From: Chloromonas sp. AAM2
Lineage: Eukaryota > Chlorophyta > Chlorophyceae > Chlamydomonadales > Chlamydomonadaceae
Direction: 5' to 3'
NCBI GenBank assembly: GCA_004335635.1
Contig: QAXH01002687.1
Span: forward strand, 1 to 64,000
Length of the DNA: 64,000 bases
Made by a program: the position numbers and the translations under genes. Every line of letters begins with the position of its first letter. The first letter of the stretch is position 1. Below, piece by piece: positions 1 through 11,800 of the stretch. Under the pieces are notes generated by a model that searched no databases, was not told the DNA's origin, and saw only the letters and a list, made by a program, of their open reading frames with translations.

Positions 1-1856
1 CCTTGTGACATGCCCACAGTCTGTCGCATGCCTGCATCGTGTCACTGGCCGCATGCCCTCCCACACCGCCCTCCCGCCCGTCCCCTCTTGTCACACGCCC
101 ACTGATCTGATAATCTCAGCAGCTCATTTATGTGACCGACCAGATTCTACTCCAATCGATGTTCGACGCACCCAGCAGTTGAATGTGTTTTGTGCTGGTC
201 TGCCATGGGACACAGACTTTCTGACTCGTTGTAATTGTTGCGAGCATGTTGTTGTCGTTGTTATTGTTGTTGTACGCTGGCATGTAAGATTAACGCCTTG
301 TACTCAACGTGAAGGTGTTCTCGGCGCGGTGTTGTTGATTGATTTGTTACATCATGTGTACCCTGATCTACCCTGAGCAAGCAAGGAGAAGCAAGGCAGG
401 ACCAAAGGCAGAAACAGGCCCAAAGGCGATAAGGAAGGCAACCGGCTACGAGAGACAGAAACAGAGCACAGAAGGCGCATGCAACACTTTGCTAACGACA
501 AGTTTATTGCAAGATCAAAAACGTTGGCGTCAGAACCACCTGAGCTCTTTGTGACCGCACGCCTGATGAGAACCAAGAATGCTTAAACCTGGCGTTGGGA
601 TAGTATTGTCGGTGTCCCAAACTGTCTTTGATGCAATACAAATCAATAGTTCAGGGCAGCAAGCAAATCAAGTGACCACGCGAGTAACTAGGCCTTTACA
701 GCGAGGTTAAGTGGACTCACTGCAGTGCTGCACACTGGAGCTGCGTTTCAGCACTGTGTCTGACATAGAACTACAAAGTACGCCCGAGAATAGGGCTACA
801 AAGAACGCCCGAGTAATTATCTCGCCGGGCGTACCTGATAGTCGCATAATTTGCAGTCATACTCCTAGATACCATGAAAGTTTGATCTTCAACAACCAAG
901 TGCCGACGCCTAACAGCCTTCCGTCCAAGGCGCATCTAAGAAAGAGTGTCCGGTCACTCTGGTGGTAAGACCATTGATCATTGATTACCATTGCTCGTAT
1001 TTGATGCGAGCAGATGCATCCTTACGGCTACCTAGGCAACCTTTGCGCGGCCCACTTCAGTCGACGGTCTGCAAAACGCTCTCACAGCTGGCTGGCCTGA
1101 TTTTCTGGGTCGTTCTGAGGAACACGACCGTTATCTGACCAATCAGGATACTGTCATGTCGCCTCAGCAGGCCGCATGAACAGGATAGCGTTGACTCTTA
1201 CATCATGCGAACTACGGAGCTGGCACTGGTTGGCTGACGACCAGTGCACAACATAAGGCGCCAGCAGCCTGCACTATGCACCAGGTCATAACAACAGCCC
1301 TGAACTGCATCTTGGTCCAGGTCAAAAGATTTACAGGTCAACAGAAAACGGCAGTCACAGCATGTTTTCCATATGATGGAACTAGGTGGCCTAGCAGAAT
1401 AGACATGGAGGGTCCAGAATAGACATGGAAGGTTAGTCAGGTGCCTGTACATGGTACCTTATGATGGTGCCGGTCAAGTCAGAAGAGCGCTTCACCAAAC
1501 CAGGCCAAACGATTAATGTTGTCCCAGCCGACAGAAAAGACTGGATACATGCAGCAGGGGCTGTACAATTATTACTATGCAAGAATTGTGGGACGTGGTG
1601 CTGCCATACAACTGGTTTTTGTACAGGAAACATGACAGCAGACTGCAACGGGCAAGGGGCAGCTTAGCACAAGCGCCTCAACTCGTCCCACCAACGAATT
1701 GCCGATGGGCGTCAACGGCATGCACTGGCATGCAAAATACGAGTCAGATCAACACAACAATGGCGTGTTGTTTGGTCATGTTGCAATGTTGTCGTGTAGC
1801 CTAGCTGAGCCTAGCAGTAGCTAGGTGAACATTGCTCCCTTCACGTGCACAACAGC
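1..1856. other. intergenic / 3' flank, no gene recognised
   Basis: I see no exon with a recognisable domain or consistent splice signals on either strand. The right part is probably 3' flank of the saposin gene, which ends at 1857 on the minus strand; TTACA (TGTAA on the minus strand) occurs at about 1331 and 1198. Near 780-835 two similar segments containing ACGCCCGAG lie next to a small GC-rich stem (CGCCCG pairing with CGGGCG). Confidence 0.5.
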
Positions 1857-4800
1857 TTACGCCAACAACTTGCGTGCACTGGCTGACTTGCCCATTTGCA
1901 ATACCGACTTCGGGTGAGAGGCCGTTTCTTCCCCTGATGATGATTGTTGTTGCTGCTCGCCGGTGACTTTGCTATCTGGCGTATGCATGAACTGTGAGAA
2001 CAGCCACCCTGCATTGCTGGTGACTGTCGATGACAGCGTGTCCAGCACTCCTTGCTTTGTGGCGGCCGTCTCGAGCACTGCATTGCCTGGCTGAATGAAG
2101 TCCGTACCAGAGGGCGATACCAAATCCAGGAGTTCGTCGTCCTCATAGTATCCTGCAGACAACCAGAGCATGGACATATTTGAAGATATACAACATATCA
2201 CCTTTGCGCTACTCCTTACACAGTTGCATCACTCACGATTCAGAAAGGGTTGCATATCATACAGTGCTGCATATAGCACAGAACGTAATGAAGCACGTCC
2301 AGAGACAGAAAGTTCACTTGCCTGAATAGTAAACGTCGTAATATAAGCCCTTCCAGCTGTCATCGACGTAAGCCGCTGCAAATGGATCATCATCACTTTC
2401 CATAGCTTCCTCCACAGCATCCTGTCCTAACAACTCGTTGTCGACAAACAAATCCTCGCCCAACTCATAGGAGTTATCCTCAACTGCTGCCTGATAGTTG
2501 ACCTCCTGCTTTGATGGTGCGGCTTGCTGATGCAAGGCACCGAGGGCGTCAGCCAGCTGCATCACGGTGGCAAAATTATCTGCATTGCCAGCTCCGAACG
2601 ATTCGCTTGCAGACTCTGCCTCGGCATCGCCCAACAGTTCCGCGCCACGTGGCAACAAGTCGCTTGCAGGCTGCGCACGCAGCATTTGCTTCTTCGCGGC
2701 TAGCTGCATGGCGCTTTGGGTAGCACGCGGGAGGATGGCAAAACCGGGTTTTTTCTCGCACATGCCGATGCCCTGGCAGATTGGTTCAGGCTTGAGGTAG
2801 GTTTGCAGCATGGCGAACACTGCGGGCGCGTAGATGTCCACGTACAGCTTGCAGCTGTCGGCACCGGCGGCCCCAAGGCTGTCGCAGAGGCTCTGCACAT
2901 GCACAGCATGATAACGGGAGGAAGACATTGGCGGCAAAGAAAAGAAAAGAAGGATCCGGTATGTGGGTTTTGTATGCTCGGCGTTGAAGAAGGAGCCTTC
3001 CGACGTATGGGCTTGCCATACCGGGTCCTTTGAAACCCAGTAATATTGGTACCCTGGCACCCACTACATCATACCTGGCACACCTGGCATCGACTTCATC
3101 GTACAAAGCATCTTCTAGGCCGAGGATTGAAAAAAAGCAAAGCGTGCGAATCATGAAGCATGACACAGTGGCAGGCACGAGACAGTTGAGGTTACTGTTC
3201 TCCACACCTCAGCTGTGATGCTGTGTACGTGTACTGTCCCCTGTGCCACAACTCGTTTGAATCCACAACTTATTTGAATCCAAGAGCCCTGTTCTTTGAA
3301 CACTAGACCTGTCTGCCGCATCTGGGCAAATCTTGACTGGGTAGGTGGTCGTTGCCTGCATAGCAGACTTGGCTGCACGCACCTTTGAGTAATTTGTGAG
3401 CTGCTGCTGCACAGCTGCGTTGGTCAACAGGGTGCTGACGTCCAGCACAGTCAGTTGGCACATGTCGCACCTGCACAACACATGATCACATGCAAGCCAT
3501 GCATCATGAAAAACCATGATAAACTCTGATAAAACCATACAGTAATCCATCATGATATTCCAATGATGTCACCACTGCCAAATTCACGAACACGTGCTTG
3601 CGTTCTAATCACAACGAATTCCATCGAGTTGAAGGCAACAGTTACATGCAAGAAAGCAGTGACCTGCACCTGCAGTGACGGGGCTGCCATCGGCAATAGC
3701 CCTATCAAGCGACAACACGCCACTACAACAAGACGTGAACCATTTACAAGCACGAGCCACCAAGTGTACCACACACCTACAAAACAGCGTGAAGCAGATG
3801 AGAGCACGCAGCACCAACAGGACATGCTGCACACATTGTGTAGCAACTCGCCACTATCGCCAGAAACCCGTTGATTGCCACTATCCAACGCTTGCCAAAC
3901 CACACCTTTAGTGTCCGCCACTTACATGTTGAAGTGATCATTCGCTGGCTGAGTGAGGACCGTCATCAGTGGTGAGAGGTGCTGCAGCAGAGCCGCTGGC
4001 ATGGCAGGCACTGGCGCATGGGCCATGGCCTGTGCAGTGCACAGCCCAGCCATGGCGCATGCAGATGAAGCGTCCATGCGGTCAACCACAGGCATGATCT
4101 GGGGTAGGTAGAGCTCCACCATGCGATGACATGTGACCACCATTTCACTGGGCAGCTCTGTGCATGCCTGTGCAGACACGAACAGACATGCACATGCAAA
4201 CAACAGTTTGATGACCAGGCAAAAGTCTTGAGCATGCTGAACGTTTGACACGCACACGCATGGCCCTAAATCCCATGACCAGGCAACGTGTGAAGGCTGT
4301 TCTGAAGGTCACAATCGGCCTCGCTGCTCAGGTTGTGCAAGGGTGCAAACATGCTCGAAAAGTGTGACCGACAGGCGTGCAGGGGCTGCCACTAAAATAG
4401 GCGAGCAGGGGTGTGCCACTTGCGGGTGTCGACGCTAGGCGCAGGTTTGCTGATCAGGAACTGGCAAGTCCGAGGCATGCACGCATGAGCCTACCCCACA
4501 CATGCGCACCCAAGCGTGTCCAGGTGTGCAAACATCAACACCTAACTCACTCCTTTCCATGACCGCAATGACCACATGCTCTGACCACATGCAGCGTTTC
4601 AGTGCAGTCCAGTAGGTTAGCTCAAATGTACTAAGGTGACTAGCGTAAACATGTTGATCATCATATCATCGGATCATCATGTTGCGAATGACATGTAACT
4701 TGACATGCAGGCCTCACCGCTAGTGCTTGCTCCTCCAGCTGGTTTTGTGTGATGGGAACTGAAGCCATGGCCTGGGCGCTGCCAATCACATGCTCACACA

Positions 4801-7092
4801 TGGAGCACGTGGTAGCGTCCTTCAACGTTTCTCGGGCCAGCTGACGCGCGCCAAGCTGCAGCGGACAAGCACAAGCATGACACGTGTGAAAGCCCGAGAC
4901 ACACAAAGAAGTTTGCTAAAAAAAAAGAAGTTTGCCAGTTCTGGGACAATTCTGGGACCGGCACCGTGATGAGGCTTTCAGTTATCTGTGGGACTAGTAG
5001 TTTCAGAAGTGTGTCCATACTAAGTTTTTACGGTGGAACACTTGGTGGCGACTTACATCACTGACTTCTGAGGTACTGGCCGGTCAGAGTGGTTCACACA
5101 TCGGTTTATCTTTTAACCCTGTGGGTCCTGTCTCTTTGTTCGCTGTCCCAGAATTGGCCATGCGGTACCGTGTACCACAACACACGTTGCCCACCCCGTA
5201 TGCGATTGACGCGCATGTTTTCCTGTGTGGCCAGTGTGGCCGCTGATGTGTATAACAAAATTTGAGAAAATCGGTCAAATTGTTCCTAAGACAACGCGGA
5301 TTGGTGAAGACGGTCTCCGGTACGCTATTCTGTAGGAGTCTCTTGCACAGCTTGCATGTTTTGTGTTGGCCGCTTGCTCTCCCTTCCACCACTCCGGCTC
5401 ACCACTCCCTTTTGTGTTACCCGGCTGATCAATTCCTGCAAAGAACGCCATCATTTCAAACATTGTAGGGGTCCTCACACCAGGTCTGACTTTGGTGCCG
5501 GTGGTGAGATCCCAACCGATACCCATGGTGGACTAGTCAAGGCAACCGTATGCCCGGTTATACTCAATTCGGTTGTGCTCAGAAAACTTGTTTGAATACA
5601 GCACAATACTCCATGTACCGGTTGCGTGATCCACTAGTGTGGGCCTGAAAATATGAATAGGAGGAAGGGTACCTGTGCTGTTGCGCCACTAGCTGGTGGT
5701 TTGCCTCCCTTGCACTGTGGTAGACTTTGGGGTAGACCTTTCTTGGGCCATATAGACCTTTCTTGGGCCATGTGGACCTTTCTTGGGTCAACGATTGTCA
5801 GGCGCGATATTCTTGGAGAGATATGGTGTCTAGCTGCAGTACCGTGGGTTGAACCATGAAAAGCCATGATGATGTGATTGTGGTAGACTTTGGAGTTGGG
5901 GTTAGGGTTAGCGGTACACGCACACATACCGCCTCTTACACCTACGATTGAGTGGCTTTCATACACAACGCGCACAGCAAAGGTGGAAATGAACACTGAG
6001 TTCGGGCTGGATTTGGGCCCTGGATCGCAACATCGGCTGTGCACAGTCGCTGAATTGGCTGTGCCTCATAAACGCTTTAGGCGCTGGCAGCATCAGCGAA
6101 TCCACGTTTGTTGCGCCGCCCAAGCTTGCTTAGCCGGAGGCTCAAACCCCGCCGTAGTGTGTGTTATAAAGTTGTTCTGGCTCCAAGACCTCACCTCGGT
6201 CAGTGATGGGATAGAGCTGTCCATGCCGGTGCACGCCTCCGCGCACATTTGAGTTGAAGATCCTGGTCTTTGCATCCAATTCAAGGCCTCTGCAAAACAA
6301 GCAGTATGCAACAAGGGCTGGCGATAGGCTTCTTTTGGGTGCCCTCTGCTTGTCTACATCTATTTATACGTCACTTCAGGTTCTGCAGGCAATCTAGCCT
6401 CCTGTTGCATCAAAAGCAGTTTTCAGGCGGGGCAGGGGGGGAGTTGTCCCAAAGTTGGAGTCTGCACTACATAGGCGTATTTTCCAAACCGGGTTTCCGC
6501 TCGCTCGAATGCACTGTGAACGGGGCCTTCTGGATCGTGAGGTCTGCGCACAGGAAGGCCGCAAAGGCTGAGCTGGCACAGCATGTGGTGGCAACCCGCA
6601 CCTGGAATGATAGTCTCCGCAAGCACAGAGCACTGCGATTGTGATGCAACAAGCGCGTCGGTCAATATCATCATCATCATAACCAGTGGGAAGGCAGAAT
6701 TGCCGTTAATTGGGTTGCAGGGTTTACCTGGCCTATGGCGCCATTTGCCGCACCGCAGATGGTTGTCTGAACCGCATGGACCTGCAAGTCGTGCATGGAG
6801 TCATGCATTGGTTGAAGGCGGCGATGGTGGAATCGCGATGGTGCACAGCCGTTGTTTGTTGTGCGCACCATTGCGGGGCCAAGTTGGGGAGGAATCGCCT
6901 GTAGGCGATCCGCGAGCCATTTGCATGTGTCGCAGCTCGCAGGGTCAGCTGCAAACATCATGATAGGAGGGATCTCATCGTTGTTCCTTTTATGCGAAGT
7001 TCAGTGTGTTGCGACTAGTTTGTACCTGATGTGAGGCTGATCAGCAAAGCGCTGGCGCAAAGCGCCAAGAGCAGGCGGTAAGGCATTCTCAT
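1857..7092 (-). CDS. secreted multi-saposin (prosaposin-like) protein
   Basis: Ten phase-consistent exons: 7026-7092, 6869-6948, 6728-6781, 6602-6632, 6195-6289, 4718-4855, 3926-4167, 3383-3470, 2322-2892, 1857-2152, giving about 553 residues. Exon 1 encodes a signal peptide (MRMPYRLLLALCASALLISL). Three saposin-B domains follow, each with six Cys: the first opens CDTCKWLADRL and closes CAEAC; the second runs from CSMCEHV to CAMAGLC; the third from CDMCQLTVL to CQGIGMC. Known members are lipid-binding or lipid-extracting proteins of lysosomes or vacuoles. After domain 3 comes an Ala-rich and then acidic tail of about 240 residues that I do not recognise; it ends in a basic stretch (KSASARKLLA). 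Intron 9 appears to use a GC donor (TCAG/GCAAGTG at about 2316-2322). Intron 5 holds a MITE-like repeat. Whether the precursor is cut into separate saposins is inference. Confidence 0.85.
4921..5160. mobile_element. MITE-like inverted-repeat element, degenerate right end
   Basis: The left end reads A-rich, then AAGTTTGCCAGTTCTGGGAC. An imperfect inverted copy (CTGTCCCAGAATTGGCCA) closes it near 5142-5160. It lies in intron 5 of the saposin gene. The same end sequence recurs at many places in this window. No coding capacity and no clear target-site duplication were seen. Confidence 0.5.
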
Positions 7093-7382
7093 AGTTGAAG
7101 CAGCGATGGTGGAAGCTGCTTGGGCCTTTGAAGACTGTACGCTGCTGTTCCAGGCAAAGTAAGACGGCGACGGGCAAAACGCCAATGCTGTTTCTTACCG
7201 GATCGACACTTTTCAAGAGATGACAATCAAATCCTGAGCCCCATTTCCTCTCTTGCGAAGCCCACCTGGTTGTGGGATCTGTTCGGCACAACTAGGTAGC
7301 CGAGGAAACTACGAAGCCTGAATCTGCCACTTGCCTGCAGCCACTTGGCCTCCGTCATGTTGGCCTGTTGGGGATGGGGTTG

Positions 7383-7383
7383 G

Positions 7384-7426
<43 letters not shown>

Positions 7427-7430
7427 GGTG
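7383..7430. repeat. (GTT)n microsatellite
   Basis: A nearly pure run of GTT triplets in non-coding sequence upstream of the saposin gene start. Confidence 0.95.
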
Positions 7431-7734
7431 GTGGATATTTTGACAGGCTCGTACATACCATCTTGCCAGGGATGCTGCAGCTCGTGCAGCTGCAAAGGCT
7501 CAGCTGCAAAAGACATGCAGCACATGTGATGACTTTACAAGGAATTTTGAGAGAAGCCACCTGCCAATTTCTTTCTCATTGGGGTGGAACAATCAATACA
7601 TGCAGCGGATGTGCTGTGTTGATCCCTCAACATGGTCTGGGTACTTTTCGTGCTAGTCAGCCCACACAGGGTCTGGCCGGCTGACATGTTCTGACAACAC
7701 CATCCTTTCATTACGAATGTGCTGCCGCTGTTTG

Positions 7735-8050
7735 AATGTATGAACTTCACTCGCATCAGTACTGCTGCCAAGACACTGCATGGCTGCTTCAAAGGCCTGG
7801 CAATAATGGCAGCAGATGGTGGCATTGAACCAGTAACCAGTTAGCTTGTTAAACTGTTGCTCAACGGTGATGCTAAACACGCAAATCACAAAGCATGAGT
7901 AGTACTTGGGCATCCTGAAATCGCCTCACTCCTCGTGCTTCAACACTTGTATGGTCAACTGGGTTGGCGTGCTTGCCTGTATGTTTTGGTCAGCATTCAA
8001 GTGGCGATCGGCAAAGCTGTGCTTACAAGCGGAGCAATAAAAAAGCATTT
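7735..8050 (-). other. saposin-like exon fragments, gene model unresolved
   Basis: Two minus-strand segments look like part of a further saposin-B domain. One is about 7978-8050, reading CSACKHSFADRHLNADQNIQ before a GC-type donor (CAG/GCAAGC). The second is about 7735-7872, with FNATICCHYCQAFEAAMQC. The Cys spacing (CxxC, about 31 residues, then C) fits the first half of a saposin domain. I could not find a start, a signal peptide or the last Cys pair, so this may be a separate small gene, a pseudogene, or an exon relic from duplication of the neighbouring saposin gene. Confidence 0.3.
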
Positions 8051-8874
8051 CTATGCGATTGAGCAGCATGAAGGACAGGAACGAGCAAGAAAGAGCATTT
8101 TAGGCAGCCATACCGGCTCAGCGCCGGACAGAACATTGATGAAGGTTGAATGGATACCCGGGAAAGTCTCTGAGAAGTGTCAATATCACAATCACAGGAA
8201 TAATTGATTGCAACAACACCCACAAACAGGTGGCTCAAAACCTTTGTACGACTAGTACCCTACAGTAAGGGCAGCCTGCAGCCCCACAAAGCACTACTGA
8301 ACGCACTACAAAGCAAATGACATGCAGAAATGTAAACTATTCTAGGACGCTCCAGTGCTAGATAGTAATGCCTTGATGTGAGGTTCTTAAGTTAAAGGTC
8401 CAGCAGAGCTGGCAGATTCGTCCCCGCGGTCGAAGGATGAAGACAACGGCAGTCTAGAGCAAGTCAGGGGCACGTCACAGCAGCCACAGCTAACGCTGAT
8501 GTTAGCCTGCCTTCAGTCCACGCCCAGTCAGTTATCCACACGTCAAGAGCGTGAGCTCCTATCACTACGACTGGCTGCGATGGGGAGAGTGACCTGACCA
8601 CTTATCGCTGGATGAAACTTGCAGAAGGCTTGCCAGCCCTTTCTACCCAATTGAATGGTGAGAAGAGAAGGGCAGCGAGACGGAGTCGCTACGAATCGTC
8701 GAAGTGGTGAGGACCACCTCGGCGACTCGTTCAGAGTCCTCTCTTTTGGCTTCAGCTCGACATCCTTTTAAGGGACGGCTTGCCGGCACTATCGACATGT
8801 TCCATGGGCAGCAGCGTCACCAGCATGACAGGCTCTTCTTCCGTTGTCCGTTTCCGATCGACCGCGAGCCCCCG

Positions 8875-11800
8875 TCAGATCCCCGGACAGCATGCGGGCA
8901 CTTCCCGATCATGCAAGTGGACCTCTGAGCCGCTCGTCGGCGTATCGCTCGAGCTGTTGCCTCTGCCATCCGCCACTACGCCTTGCTCCATTTTGTTGGC
9001 CATGATGATTTCACGCTGCATGTGTGCCTCTTCTGCTCGCTGGGCCGCGAGATGGGAGGAGTAGTTGTCCGGAATGTGGGAGAAGAGGAGCGTGCCCAAA
9101 GCGTAGCCGAGCACAACGGCCACGAACAGCCCCACGTTGAAAGTCATTGCGATCTGCGGTGAAACGTGGATGGCATTGCAGTACATTCAAAGTTTTGCGT
9201 GGAGTCAAGGGGTCGACGCAGTGCAGACGTGAATTCCTGACCGCAAATTCAAGACTGCACAGGTACCAAGCTGCAGCAGTAAGGAACAGTGGCTGGCTCT
9301 GGGCAGTGATCTTTGAGGCCTTAGTTAACGCCCATAGAGAGCTTGGCTGCAGTGCAGTGCATCAGACTGGTTGGAACACCTCTAAACCCACCCTGTACTC
9401 ACCAACATGTTGAAGTAGTCAAGGCACGTGGCAAACGCCATGATGAGGCCCTTGACCACGTTGTGCGGGATCTGGGACCGGGCTGGCAGATACCATGCCG
9501 GGCGAGCTGACAGCGGCTGTGTGGGGTGGCGCCAGCGAATGCCTAACACAGCTGCCAATGCCTTCAGGGCCATGGAAACGGTCCCAAACGCCAAGATGCA
9601 GAAGATGGTGCCGACGTACTGGCCTGCGCAGGGGCAGCAGGCGCGGCTGGGTCTTGGGAGTCCACACCCGGCTCAACGTGGGGCAATGTACCAGGCATGG
9701 TTTGCCTCTGGGGGCGTGCTGTTGCACACATGGGCGCACATGTAATCAAGTCTCTCTGGACGAATCGCCCTGAAACAGTGCGTCCTGCCTTTCCCACACC
9801 TTGCCAACCTATCTAACCCCTGCCTCGTTGGATGCATTGCACATCAATCTGCAGGTCGGCACACCTTGCTGACCTATCTAACCCCTGTTTCCTTGGAGGC
9901 ATTGTACATTGATACTGTACTATGCTCAGTCCACATCACTTCACCTTGACAGCAAACTGTGGAAAACAGAATTCAAAAAAGGCTGGTGAGACCAAGCCGG
10001 CCCTGTTTTCTCCAAGCTTTTCTCACCTTGTGTGCGTGGCACCCACTCCTTCCAGAGCACAATGTCTGAAAACCGCTGGTGGAAGTACATGAGCATAGAG
10101 GGCAGATCGTTTCCGTACCGCCCGCCGTCCTGACAGTAGTACTCCAGACCGCCTCCGTTCGCCCCCACAGCCGAGCACCAGTTGTTGAGCTGCCCACATT
10201 CACCCATAGTGGGCATGCCACCACACAGGGCGACAAACGTATCCAGGGGAGAGGGGCAGGAGACCTGCGGGCGAGCAAGTGCATGAAAAGGTCACGCAAG
10301 CCATATGCGTTCACCAAGCCGAATGCCACGTGGCGTCAAGAGTGTGGTTGGAAATGCCACAGTAAAAATGCCACAGGACAACAGCTGCAGTGAGGATGAT
10401 GCAAGGATCTGCAAATGATTGGCTAGCTAAGGCAGCGGCTTGTTTGCGTGTCTACAAAGGACCGTTTCCTTGCTTGTTGCATTGGTGGGCTGGGCCCCGG
10501 TTGAGCCATGTGTAAGTCACCATGCACTGGTCGCAACAGTATGAAACAACCCTGATTGCAGCAAGTGCAAACGCAGCAATTAGTTTGCGTTAGGGTGGTT
10601 AAGAAACGAACATGAAGAGCTGCATTCTATGCACGCATTCCGTTGGGCAATTCAGCTGGCGGTCAGGAAAGCCATACATAGCCCTGCATGTTTAGACCTG
10701 CTTCTCACCCTGCTGCACTTTTCGCAGTCTGGCATGCTGTGGTCTGCGCACATCTGGAAGACAGCAGTGCGGCTGGTGTTCCAAGTGGGGGTCCTGCAAC
10801 AAACAAAACCACATGCAGAGCAAAATCGTACGGCAAGGAACGTCGATATCGGTTACCAGCCATGCATGTGACAAGTTTAGGCAGGCCTTGCAGGCACTTG
10901 GATGCCGTTTGGAATGGAACAGCAGCATTGCAAGTCTCTGCATCCTCTGATGCCCTATTGAGCAGCGCATTTGACACAAGATGTGGGCCAGTTCTGGGAC
11001 AATTCAGTTCTGAGACAAGAGCGTTGTAGAACAAAACAGTGCAAGCATACTGGCCAATGAATCCCAGCCCACAGGTGCTCAGGCGAAAGGTGTACTTCCA
11101 AGACCGCCATTGCCTTCAATCCCAAGGACTTGCAGTCCAAGAGCATGCGCCAGCACTGGAAGGATGTCATTGTCCACAAGTCATGAAGCATATGGGCGAT
11201 ACAAACACACACTACCAATAGCGTTCCCATCAATTGTCCCAGAACTGGCAAACACCTTTTTTTGATGTGGCATGTGTGTGCAAGAACTTGCCTGCATCTG
11301 GAAGACATTTGCCTTTGAGGCATGCCATCATATGCAACTTAGTCCATGCTGAGCGCGTGTACTAGTGCAGACATGACCGTACCAGTGCAGACAGGATGAC
11401 CTTGGTCGTGGTGGCTGACCGATGCTGCACGATTCATGCAGTGCCCCTGCACTCACTCAGGGCAAGTTGACTGCTGGGCAGTGTTGTGTCACTTACTGGG
11501 GAATGGCTGGGTATTTAGCGCACTGCTGAATCTGTGTGCCAGCCTTGCACATGGGGATGTAAGCGTTGGTGCAGCCAGGCATGGTGGGCATGTCAATGCA
11601 GAGCGTGGCCAGGAGCGTGAAGGGCGCACACCACTGGCTCAATGGGCTGATGTGGCCGTCCTGCGCAGTTAGGCAGCGCAGTGTGATCAGCCGCCAAGGC
11701 AAGGTGACAGCACACTCTTCCCCCCTGCAGGAGCAGCTCTGACTCTCTGGTGAATGCCACAAGGAGTGGCTGCCACTGACACTTGTAGACTGTCTGCGCT

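Larger units (their letters stand above)
7093..8874. other. intergenic with saposin-like fragments
   Basis: This lies between the saposin gene start and the copper transporter stop. It holds a (GTT)n tract and the saposin-like minus-strand pieces listed separately. From about 8240 to 8874 I see nothing beyond likely 3' flank of the transporter. Confidence 0.5.

Noticed and set aside
5895..5915. TTAGGGTTAG, telomere-like repeat
   Set aside because: Only two units, surrounded by ordinary sequence. Too short to call an interstitial telomere.
6115..6160. Possible tRNA T-arm-like sequence (GGCTCAAACCCCGCC)
   Set aside because: No matching acceptor, D or anticodon stems around it.
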